This document shows, one piece after another, positions 53,304 to 61,452 of a stretch of DNA of 64,000 nt. The stretch comes from Pinibacter aurantiacus (GTDB lineage: Bacteria; Bacteroidota; Bacteroidia; Chitinophagales; Chitinophagaceae): the NCBI RefSeq assembly GCF_019130065.1, contig NZ_JAHSPG010000018.1:186001-250000 (forward strand). The letters are read 5' to 3'. The notes under the pieces were generated by a model. The model made no database searches and had not been told where the DNA came from. It saw nothing but the letters and a program-made list of their open reading frames with translations. The position numbers and the translations under genes are program-made. How positions within the stretch are numbered: position 1 is the first letter of the stretch; each line of letters opens with the position of its first letter.

Positions 53304-54215
53304 ATGAAAAACTTGTTATTGATTTTAGTGGTGGTGATCATAAGTGGCATTTGTTTTGGCCAGGAATTTACACCGCTTTGGCCATCGGGTAAAATGCCTG
53401 ACAGTAAAGGATTGCAGCTCAAGGATAGCATCGTGAACGATAGGATTTTGCAAGTAGGGACACCAGGCTTTTATAGTTTTTTCCCCGCCAAAGAGGAAAA
53501 CAGTGGTGCTGCTATTTTGATATTTCCAGGCGGAGGTTATCATCATCTCACTTATGATCTCGGTGGCTTTCAATTGGCAAAATGGTTTAACTCCATGGGC
53601 ATTAGCGCCTTTGTAGTTAATTACAGGTTGCCCACATCACCAGATCTTGTACACAGAGAACTTGGGCCTTTGCAGGATGCACAACGGGCAATGCGCATCA
53701 TTCGCGCCAACGCCGCGAAGTGGAAAATCGATCCGGCAAAAATTGGCGTGCAGGGATCATCAGCAGGCGGACACGTTGCTGCAATGATGGGTTGTTTGAA
53801 AGATGATGTATCGCGAATAAATGACAGTCTCGATAAAGTATCCTTTCATTCTGATTTTATGATATTGGTTTCGCCCGTGATCAGCATGGGTGCAAACGCA
53901 CACAAGGGAAGCAAAGAAAATTTGCTCGGAAAAAATCCATCCAAAGAAATGACAGATAAATATTCAATGGAGCTGCAGGTGACATCAACAACGCCACGCT
54001 GTTTTGTTGCCGATGCGTTCAATGATAAAACCGTGCCCCCTATAAACAGCCTTCTTTTTTACCAATCCCTTTTAGAAAAAAACATCCCGACCAGTTTTCA
54101 TGTATTTCCACAGGGTGCGCATTCCATCGGACTGACAAACAATCCGGGCTCTACCGTATTATGGAAAGCATTGCTGGAAGCATGGTTAAAGGAAATGCAA
54201 TTCACTGAACATTAG
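53304..54215 (+). CDS. Secreted alpha/beta-hydrolase acetylesterase (pectin PUL)
   Basis: 303 residues with a signal peptide (ISGICFGQ). Oxyanion GGGYHHLTYDLGG, nucleophile elbow GVQGSSAGGHVAAM with Ser153, acid in FVADAFNDKTVPP and a terminal GAHSIG His. This pattern resembles BD-FAE/axeA-type acetyl esterases. In a pectin PUL it would remove acetyl groups from pectin or side chains. Located between susD and the second GH28 with 26-base spacing. Confidence 0.88.
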   Translation: MKNLLLILVVVIISGICFGQEFTPLWPSGKMPDSKGLQLKDSIVNDRILQVGTPGFYSFFPAKEENSGAAILIFPGGGYHHLTYDLGGFQLAKWFNSMGISAFVVNYRLPTSPDLVHRELGPLQDAQRAMRIIRANAAKWKIDPAKIGVQGSSAGGHVAAMMGCLKDDVSRINDSLDKVSFHSDFMILVSPVISMGANAHKGSKENLLGKNPSKEMTDKYSMELQVTSTTPRCFVADAFNDKTVPPINSLLFYQSLLEKNIPTSFHVFPQGAHSIGLTNNPGSTVLWKALLEAWLKEMQFTEH

Positions 54216-54241
54216 TTTTAACAACAACAACGACAACTAAA

Positions 54242-55879
54242 ATGATGATTCAAAAAACTTTTCGATTTCTTGTACTTGCCGTGCTTGTTCATTCGCAGGC
54301 ACATGCACAATACTCATGGGATAATTTGCCAAAGGCACAGTTGCCAACATTTAAAAACGATACTTTCAATATAAAAAAATATGGAGCCATTGCAGACGGC
54401 ATCACACTTAATACAAGGAGCATTAACAATGCAATAGACGATTGCAGTAAAAAAGGTGGCGGAGTGGTGTTGATTCCAGAAGGTATTTGGCTAACAGGGC
54501 CGGTCGTGCTGAAAAGCAATGTCAACCTGCATTTGAACGCTGCTGCCATTTTGCAGTTTACAAAAGACTTTAACCAGTTTCCTCTGGTAGAAGGTAATTA
54601 CGAAGGTGCACCTTCGGCGAGAAATCAGTCACCCATATCTGGTGACCATCTTGTAAACATTGCCATTACAGGCAAAGGCATTGTAGATGGTAATGGCGAT
54701 GCGTGGCGCATGGTGGGCAGAGACAGGCTAACAGAAAGCGAATGGAAGAAGAAAATTGCTTCCGGTGGTTTGGTGAGCGCCGATGGTAACACATGGTACC
54801 CATCTGCAAAAACAAAAAAGGCGCATGAAGAGAAGTTGAATGGAATCATTACGCCGGGAAAGACACTGAAAGATTATGAAGCCATAAAAGACTATCTGCG
54901 TCCGAATCTCCTGGTGCTGAATGATTGTAAGAAAGTTTTACTCGAAGATGTGACCTTCCAAAACTCACCTGCGTGGAACCTGCATCCGTTGCTGTGCGAA
55001 GATTTAACGCTGAAAAATCTTACCGTCAAAAATCCTGAGTATGCACAGAATGGAGATGGCGTAGATGTGGAGAGTTGTAAAAATGTTTTGATCGACGGCT
55101 GCACGTTCGATGTAGGTGATGATGGCATTTGTATAAAGAGCGGTCGTGATGAAGAAGGCCGCAAACGTGGTAAACCAACAGAAAACATGGTTGTTCGCAA
55201 CAGCACTGTTTACAAAGCGCATGGCGGTTTTGTAATAGGCAGCGAAATGAGCGGTGGTGCTAAAAATATATTCGTGTACAGTTGCTCTTTCATTGGAACA
55301 GACAAAGGTCTTCGTTTTAAAACAGCAAGGGGCAGAGGAGGAGTAGTGGAAGATATTTATTGCAGAAATATTTTCATGAAAGATATCGTGCATGAAGCCA
55401 TTTACTTCGACATGTATTATTTCACAGCACCACCTAAAAAAGGTGAAAGGGCGGAAGCCGTTGCCGCGAATGTTACCACCCCGCAATTCAGAAATTTCGA
55501 GATCAGTAATATCGTTTGTGATGGTGCAGACAAAGGTATTTTCATGAGAGGGCTACCTGAAATGGCCGTGAAAAATATCAGCATCAGCAACGTGTTGCTC
55601 AACGCAGACAAGGGCGCTGAGATCATCGAGTCGTCTGATATAAAGTTGAATAACGTTACATTGTTAAGTAAAAAAACTGATCCTGTTATTCATGTAGAGA
55701 ACAGCAAAGACATTACGATAGATGCGTTGAAATACAGCCCCGCGTCTGCAACATTATTTAGTATTTACGGCGCCGACAGCAAGGATATTAATCTACGCAA
55801 CACAGATGCATCGAAGGTTAAAACCATAGCATCGTTTGTAAAAGGTGCGAATGCAAAAGCGATTACGGTTGTGAATTGA
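54242..55879 (+). CDS. GH28 polygalacturonase-type glycosidase (second copy)
   Basis: 545 residues with a signal peptide (VHSQAHAQ). Catalytic set: NGDG at 270-273, GDD with Asp293 and Asp294, HGG with His327, and RFK at 358-360 (RFK replacing the usual RIK; the Lys is kept). The NGDG is a common variant of NTDG. It has an extra ~100 residues before the catalytic core (KTKKAHEEKLNGIITPGKTL) compared with the first GH28, so it may prefer a substituted or rhamnogalacturonan-type region. Confidence 0.92.
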   Translation: MMIQKTFRFLVLAVLVHSQAHAQYSWDNLPKAQLPTFKNDTFNIKKYGAIADGITLNTRSINNAIDDCSKKGGGVVLIPEGIWLTGPVVLKSNVNLHLNAAAILQFTKDFNQFPLVEGNYEGAPSARNQSPISGDHLVNIAITGKGIVDGNGDAWRMVGRDRLTESEWKKKIASGGLVSADGNTWYPSAKTKKAHEEKLNGIITPGKTLKDYEAIKDYLRPNLLVLNDCKKVLLEDVTFQNSPAWNLHPLLCEDLTLKNLTVKNPEYAQNGDGVDVESCKNVLIDGCTFDVGDDGICIKSGRDEEGRKRGKPTENMVVRNSTVYKAHGGFVIGSEMSGGAKNIFVYSCSFIGTDKGLRFKTARGRGGVVEDIYCRNIFMKDIVHEAIYFDMYYFTAPPKKGERAEAVAANVTTPQFRNFEISNIVCDGADKGIFMRGLPEMAVKNISISNVLLNADKGAEIIESSDIKLNNVTLLSKKTDPVIHVENSKDITIDALKYSPASATLFSIYGADSKDINLRNTDASKVKTIASFVKGANAKAITVVN

Positions 55880-55903
55880 TTTGAAGATTTGCGGGGTGCG
55901 TAG

Positions 55904-55924
55904 AGACAAGGCATTGCCTTGTCT
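55904..55924. repeat. GAGAC-type hairpin between GH28 and pectinesterase genes
   Basis: AGACAAGGC(ATT)GCCTTGTCT at 55904-55924, preceded by GTAG, the same architecture as the hairpins at 47395 and 47488. It may moderate readthrough in the 91-base spacer. Confidence 0.75.
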
Positions 55925-55970
55925 GTACATGATCGCCGCAAAATGCATCGATATTTAAAATAAAAAAGAG

Positions 55971-56984
55971 ATGAAGATTATGAAATCATATTTTTTTCTG
56001 CTACTGATAATGATGTTTTTATCAATAGACAGCACAGCGCAAACAACCAGCTACCCCAAAGTGCTCACTGTGGCACTTGATGGAAGCGGCAATTATAAAA
56101 CCATTCAATCTGCCATCGATGCAGTGCGTGCTTATTCTCCGGAACACATTACCATTAATATTAAAAACGGAGTGTATCATGAGAAAATTGTAGTGCCGGC
56201 ATGGGTAACCAATGTTTCTTTTGTTGGCGAAAGCAAAGAAGGAACCATCATTGTGAACGGGGATTACTCAGGCAAGTTTATGAATGCTGATACGGTGGCG
56301 GATAAAACGAAATTCGGCACTTTTAATTCTTACACCATGTACGTCCATGGCAACGACATTTCCGTAAAAAACATAACTATTTCAAACAACGCTGGCCGCG
56401 TGGGACAGGCAGTCGCGCTGCATGTAGATGGTGACAGGTTCGAAATGGAGAACTGCAATTTGCTCGGCAACCAGGATACATTGCTAACCGCTAATGATAC
56501 GGCCAGGCAATACTTTGTGAACTGCTACATAGAAGGGACTACCGATTTTATTTTTGGGAATGCAACGGCAGTTTTTCAAAACTGCACACTGAAAAGCCTT
56601 GTTGAATCTTTTATAACAGCAGCTTCTACAACGCAGCAACAGCAGTTTGGCTATGTGTTTCAGCATTGCAAACTGATTGCAGATAGCAGTGTCAAACGCA
56701 CCTATCTTGGCAGACCGTGGCGAGCATATGCTAAAGTTGTTTTTATGGATTGTGAGATGGATCGCAACATCAGGCCCGAAGGCTGGCATAATTGGGGCAA
56801 AGCAGAAAATGAAGCAACAGCTTTCTACGCAGAGTTCAACAATACTGGGGCCGGGGCCAACACGGAGAAACGCGTTGCATGGAGTCATGTACTTAGCAAG
56901 AACGAGGCAAAACAATACACGATAGAAAATATTTTTAAAGGTTGGAAGCCGGCGTATGGTCAGGGAAATATTACGGCGAAATAA
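55971..56984 (+). CDS. CE8 pectin methylesterase
   Basis: Removes methyl esters from homogalacturonan in the periplasm. Signal peptide ends near DSTAQ. Catalytic residues present: QDTLL (Gln168, Asp169), GTTDFIFG (nucleophile Asp192) and LGRPWRAY (Arg248, Trp250). 337 residues is the normal bacterial size. It prepares the backbone for the two GH28 enzymes. Confidence 0.96.
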   Translation: MKIMKSYFFLLLIMMFLSIDSTAQTTSYPKVLTVALDGSGNYKTIQSAIDAVRAYSPEHITINIKNGVYHEKIVVPAWVTNVSFVGESKEGTIIVNGDYSGKFMNADTVADKTKFGTFNSYTMYVHGNDISVKNITISNNAGRVGQAVALHVDGDRFEMENCNLLGNQDTLLTANDTARQYFVNCYIEGTTDFIFGNATAVFQNCTLKSLVESFITAASTTQQQQFGYVFQHCKLIADSSVKRTYLGRPWRAYAKVVFMDCEMDRNIRPEGWHNWGKAENEATAFYAEFNNTGAGANTEKRVAWSHVLSKNEAKQYTIENIFKGWKPAYGQGNITAK

Positions 56985-56998
56985 AAAGGCATTTATTC

Positions 56999-59518
56999 AT
57001 GACGAGGAACAAACAATCAACAACAGGAAACAAACGAAACGCTATGTGGAATGCGGGGAAGACACTTGGTGTAGTAGTCATTCTACTTGCTTTGAATATC
57101 GATAAAACTGTTGCGCAAAGCAACTACACGTTATGGTACGACAAGCCCGCAGCCAACTGGAATGAGGCACTGCCTATTGGCAATGGGCGTCTCGCATCCA
57201 TGGTATTTGGAGGGGCAGCAGAAGAACGTTTACAGTTAAATGAAGAATCTGTTTGGGCTGGTGAACCGGGTAATAACATCATCAAGGGTGTTTACGATAG
57301 CATCGTACAGATCCGTAAATTTTTGTTTGAAGAAAAATATAAAGACGCGCAGGATCTTTCTAACAGGACATTTCCAAGACAAGCGCCGAAGGATGGTAAC
57401 TATGGCATGCAATACCAGCCCGTTGGTAATTTGATCATTCATTTTTCCGGCCACGAGAACGCAACGAAGTACTATCGTGATCTTGATATTCAACACGCTC
57501 TTGCATCTGTTACTTATGAAATAGACGGCGTGAGTTTTAAAAGAGAAATGTTTGCGTCACTAACGGACGGAGTTATCATCGTGCGGCTGACTGCCAGCAA
57601 ACCTAAAAGCATCAACTGTACACTAAGCCTTAACACTCCACATAAAGTAAGCCAGGTAAAAGTAAAGAATGATGAATTGATTCTTACAGGAATGACGAGC
57701 AGTGTTGATAACAAGCAGGGAAAGGTAAGTTTTGAAACACAGGTATTGCCGAAAGTTGAAGGTGGCAAAGTTAGCATGACTGACACAAGCCTTGTGCTTA
57801 CAGGCGTTGACGCGGCAACCATATACATCAGCATTGGTACGAATTTTAAGAACTATCACGATATTAGTGGAAATGCATCTGCGGTCACATCGGGTTATTT
57901 GGCAAACGCACTTACGAAAAACTATGATGCGCTAAAGACGGCACACATTAATAAGTACAGCAGTTTTTTTGACAGGGTTTCACTCGATCTTGGTTCAACT
58001 GCGCAAAGCAAAAAGCCAACGAATGTGAGAGTTGCAGAATTCAATTCAATACCAGATCCCCAACTCGCTGCATTGTACTTTCAGTTTGGCAGATACCTGC
58101 TGATCTCCGGTTCTCAGCCCGGCACTGCACCAACTACGTTGCAGGGCAAATGGAACGATAAGTTGAATCCGGCATGGGATAGCAAGTACACGATCAATAT
58201 CAATACTGAAATGAACTACTGGCCCGCTGAACCCACCAATCTTAGCGAATTGCATCAGCCTTTGTTTGATCTCATAAAAGATCTTTCTGTCACCGGTAAA
58301 GAAAGTGCATCGGAAATGTATCATGCCCGTGGATGGAATGCACATCACAATACGGATCAGTGGCGCATCACAGGCCCTGTAGACGGCGGCTTTTATGGCA
58401 TGTGGCCAATGGGTGGTGCATGGCTCACGCAACATTTATGGTATCACTATTTGTATACAGGAGACAAGGATTTTCTTACAAATGTTTACCCGGTATTAAA
58501 AGGTGCCGCTATGTTTTTTGTAGACGTATTACAGGAAGAGCCAACACACAAATGGATGGTCGTAGCGCCATCGATGTCTCCTGAAAATACTTACGGAAAA
58601 AGCGTTGGCGTCACAGCAGGCGGCACGATGGACAATCAACTTGTTTTTGATGTTTTGTCAAATGCAATACATGCTGCTAACACGTTGAACACTGATAACG
58701 CCTTTGCCGATACATTGAAGACGATGATAAAAAGACTTCCTCCCATGCAGGTGGGCCAGTATGGCCAGTTGCAGGAATGGTTGAAAGATTGGGACAGGAA
58801 AGATGATAAGCATCGCCACATTTCACATTTATATGGTCTGTTTCCAAGTAACCAGATTTCACCTTACCGCAATCCGCAATTGTTTAATGCCGCACGTCAA
58901 TCATTGGTATATCGCGGAGATAAATCAACAGGCTGGTCAATGGGGTGGAAGGTAAACTGGTGGGCAAGACTATTGGATGGTAACAGAGCATACAAATTGA
59001 TTGCAGATCAACTGTCTCCCGCACCGGTTGAAACTACCGGACAAAACGGTGGCACCTATCCAAACCTGTTTGATGCGCATCCGCCTTTTCAAATCGACGG
59101 CAACTTTGGTTGCGTGTCAGGGATCTCTGAAATGCTTGTGCAATCACAGGATGGCGCTATTCATGTGCTTCCTGCATTGCCTGATGTCTGGCCAAATGGT
59201 ACTGTGAAAGGTCTCGTAACAAGAGGAGGATTTGTGGTTGACATATCGTGGAAAAATGGAAAGATCAATACGTTAAAAGTTACATCTAAAATTGGCGGCA
59301 ACTGCAGATTGCGTGTGTATGATGAGATTGTTGCCGATGGTAAATTTAAACTGGGCAAAGCGAATGGCGAAAATAAAAACCCGCTGTTCGAAGTGGAACC
59401 GATCAAGCAGCCGCTTGTTTCAGAGAAGGCGACACAAATTGATCTTAAGTTGAAGAAAACTTTTGAATACGATGTGGCAACAGAGCCAGGAAAAACTTAT
59501 TTGTTTAAAGCTCAATAA
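56999..59518 (+). CDS. GH95 alpha-L-fucosidase/galactosidase
   Basis: 839 residues from ATG 56999; an ATG at 57044 would give MWNAGKTLGVVVIL and a cleaner signal peptide ending KTVAQ, so it could be the real start. GH95 signatures: WNEALPIGNGRLASMVFGG, NINTEMNYWPAEPTNLSELHQPL, VAPSMSPEN and FQIDGNFG. The enzymes remove terminal alpha-1,2-linked L-fucose or L-galactose; in a pectin PUL this fits side chains of rhamnogalacturonans. It lies 14 bases after CE8. Confidence 0.95.
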   Translation: MTRNKQSTTGNKRNAMWNAGKTLGVVVILLALNIDKTVAQSNYTLWYDKPAANWNEALPIGNGRLASMVFGGAAEERLQLNEESVWAGEPGNNIIKGVYDSIVQIRKFLFEEKYKDAQDLSNRTFPRQAPKDGNYGMQYQPVGNLIIHFSGHENATKYYRDLDIQHALASVTYEIDGVSFKREMFASLTDGVIIVRLTASKPKSINCTLSLNTPHKVSQVKVKNDELILTGMTSSVDNKQGKVSFETQVLPKVEGGKVSMTDTSLVLTGVDAATIYISIGTNFKNYHDISGNASAVTSGYLANALTKNYDALKTAHINKYSSFFDRVSLDLGSTAQSKKPTNVRVAEFNSIPDPQLAALYFQFGRYLLISGSQPGTAPTTLQGKWNDKLNPAWDSKYTININTEMNYWPAEPTNLSELHQPLFDLIKDLSVTGKESASEMYHARGWNAHHNTDQWRITGPVDGGFYGMWPMGGAWLTQHLWYHYLYTGDKDFLTNVYPVLKGAAMFFVDVLQEEPTHKWMVVAPSMSPENTYGKSVGVTAGGTMDNQLVFDVLSNAIHAANTLNTDNAFADTLKTMIKRLPPMQVGQYGQLQEWLKDWDRKDDKHRHISHLYGLFPSNQISPYRNPQLFNAARQSLVYRGDKSTGWSMGWKVNWWARLLDGNRAYKLIADQLSPAPVETTGQNGGTYPNLFDAHPPFQIDGNFGCVSGISEMLVQSQDGAIHVLPALPDVWPNGTVKGLVTRGGFVVDISWKNGKINTLKVTSKIGGNCRLRVYDEIVADGKFKLGKANGENKNPLFEVEPIKQPLVSEKATQIDLKLKKTFEYDVATEPGKTYLFKAQ

Positions 59519-59529
59519 ATACACTTTAA

Positions 59530-60327
59530 ATGAAAACACAGGTTTCAAAAAAGCACGGTGGGCTGCATCATGGCCTTTTGAATTTTTACTTTTTACTTTT
59601 CACTTGTATTGGCTTAAGTTTTATTCCACCAAAAAAGAAACTCACGATTTATTTGGCGGGAGATTCTACAATGGCAGATAAAAAGGTGGCAGCATTTCCT
59701 AAGACTGGGTGGGGAACAAGGTTCAGGAATTTTTTCGATTCATCCGTTTCCATTGTCAATAAGGCGCAGAATGGCCGCAGCACGCGCACTTTCATGACGG
59801 ACGGTCTTTGGAAGCAAATAGCCGACAGCTTGCAGGCGGATGATTATGTGCTGATTCAATTTGGCCACAATGACGAAGTGCCAACCAAAGCGGCTGCAAC
59901 AACAGAGAAAGAGTTTAGGAGCAATCTCAATTTATACATTGAACAGACGCGAAGCAAAAAGGCGATGCCAGTACTTATTACGCCGGTAACACGCCGCAGT
60001 TTTGATAGCAGCGGAAACCTTCAGGATACCCATGCACGTTATGCCCAGATCATTCGTGAAACGGCGGCAGAAAACAAGGTGCTGTTGATTGATCTTGACA
60101 AAGAAAGCATGGCGCTGCTTCTGCGTTTTGGCCCTGAGCGATCCAAATGGTTATACAATCATCTTCAGCCGGGGGAAAATCCAAACTATCCTGATGGCAA
60201 AGCAGACGATACTCATTTTAATGAAATGGGTGCACGTAAAATGGCTGAGATTGTTTTGGCAGATCTGCGCAAGCTGTCGCCGGAGATTGACAGCAGAGTC
60301 ATTAAATCAAATATGGGAGTAAAATAA
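59530..60327 (+). CDS. CE12 SGNH rhamnogalacturonan/pectin acetylesterase (first of tandem pair)
   Basis: 265 residues. Block I AGDSTMAD with nucleophile Ser46, GRSTRTF, QFGHNDE (oxyanion Asn) and DDTHFNEMG (Asp227 before His229; adjacent Asp226 also possible). The family deacetylates rhamnogalacturonan or pectin. N-terminal hydrophobic stretch FYFLLFTCIGLSF serves as a signal or anchor. The second CE12 gene follows after 8 bases. Confidence 0.93.
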   Translation: MKTQVSKKHGGLHHGLLNFYFLLFTCIGLSFIPPKKKLTIYLAGDSTMADKKVAAFPKTGWGTRFRNFFDSSVSIVNKAQNGRSTRTFMTDGLWKQIADSLQADDYVLIQFGHNDEVPTKAAATTEKEFRSNLNLYIEQTRSKKAMPVLITPVTRRSFDSSGNLQDTHARYAQIIRETAAENKVLLIDLDKESMALLLRFGPERSKWLYNHLQPGENPNYPDGKADDTHFNEMGARKMAEIVLADLRKLSPEIDSRVIKSNMGVK

Positions 60328-60335
60328 CTGTGACT

Positions 60336-61118
60336 ATGAGGAACAAGAAGAATTTATATTCTCTGATACTTAGTGTTTGCCTTATGGCCTTCACTTTAAA
60401 GGAGCCGTTGAAGAATAAGATTTATCTCATTGGTGATTCTACTGTTTGCGATCAACCTATTGATCGCTACCCGGTAACCGGTTGGGGAACGCCTTTCGCG
60501 AATTATTTTGATTCTTCTATAGTTGTCGACAATCGCGCAAGAGGCGGGCGCAGTACACGCACATTCCTCGAAGAGAATCGCTGGCAGCCAATCGTTGATA
60601 GTTTGAAGCCGGGTGATTATGTGTTTATACAATTTGGCCACAATGATGAAGCGAAAGAACCGCAATATGCAGCACGCTATACGCCGGTTCCGGATTATAA
60701 AAGGAACCTTATAAAGTTTATAAATGAAACACGCAGCAAGCAGGCATTTCCTGTACTGGTAACGCCTGTAAGCAGAAGGGTTTTCAAAAATGACCAGGCA
60801 CAGGAAACGCATGCTGAGTATACTGCTGCTGTATTTGAAATTGGAAAGCAGCTGAACGTGCCGGTAATTGACCTGGATCGACAGAGTCGCGACCTCTATC
60901 AAACATTAGGAAGTGTAGATTCCAAATTGCTATTCATGGAACTGGACTCTGCGGAACATCCGAACTATCCGCGCGGCCAGCACGACAACACGCATTTCAA
61001 TGACTATGGTGCAAGGATTATAGCGCAAATGGTTTTGAATGATATCAAGGCACAACATCTGCCACTTGCGGACAGAATTGTTAAGCGCCAAACCACTGCT
61101 GGTCGCCAGCTAAAGTAA
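60336..61118 (+). CDS. CE12 SGNH rhamnogalacturonan/pectin acetylesterase (second of tandem pair)
   Basis: 260 residues from ATG 60336 (a GTG six bases upstream would add two residues). Block I GDSTVCD with Ser35, GRSTRTF, QFGHNDE and DNTHFND with Asp217 and His220. Sequence shared with the preceding gene shows a tandem duplication. The two probably differ in the acetyl position or chain context they prefer. Ends the pectin PUL. Confidence 0.93.
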   Translation: MRNKKNLYSLILSVCLMAFTLKEPLKNKIYLIGDSTVCDQPIDRYPVTGWGTPFANYFDSSIVVDNRARGGRSTRTFLEENRWQPIVDSLKPGDYVFIQFGHNDEAKEPQYAARYTPVPDYKRNLIKFINETRSKQAFPVLVTPVSRRVFKNDQAQETHAEYTAAVFEIGKQLNVPVIDLDRQSRDLYQTLGSVDSKLLFMELDSAEHPNYPRGQHDNTHFNDYGARIIAQMVLNDIKAQHLPLADRIVKRQTTAGRQLK

Positions 61119-61452
61119 GAAGTTAGAAAATGTACTGCCCGATTAACCCTAAATAGTTTCTGCTGCAAATCCCGAAAACGGGATAGCTGTAAACCAGAAC
61201 GCAGGCAGTGAGAATAAAGATTATAGCAGGTGAGCGATTGAGTATGATCGAATCATATTACGCTGACCGGGGTTGCTAGTCTTGGTGACCCCAATTTTTA
61301 AATTCTGGATTTGTTTAAATAATTGAGGCCAACTATATGGATGGCCTATCACGATGGTTCTCGTTTCTAATAGTAAGTGGTGGCACGGCGAAAGTCGTGC
61401 CTTTTTTTAGAATGATGTTGGCACGAACTCATAAATGTTTATGCATGAATTT
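61119..61452 (+). terminator. Spacer with several hairpins, including a terminator
   Basis: ATCCCG(AAAA)CGGGAT at 61169-61184; GGGGT (61269-61273) with ACCCC (61288-61292) followed by AATTTTTA; and GGCACG...CGTGCC at 61382-61401 followed by seven T residues. The T-tracts lie on the plus strand, so these would end transcription from the pectin PUL. A short untracked RNA between 61185 and 61408 is possible but unsupported. Confidence 0.6.
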
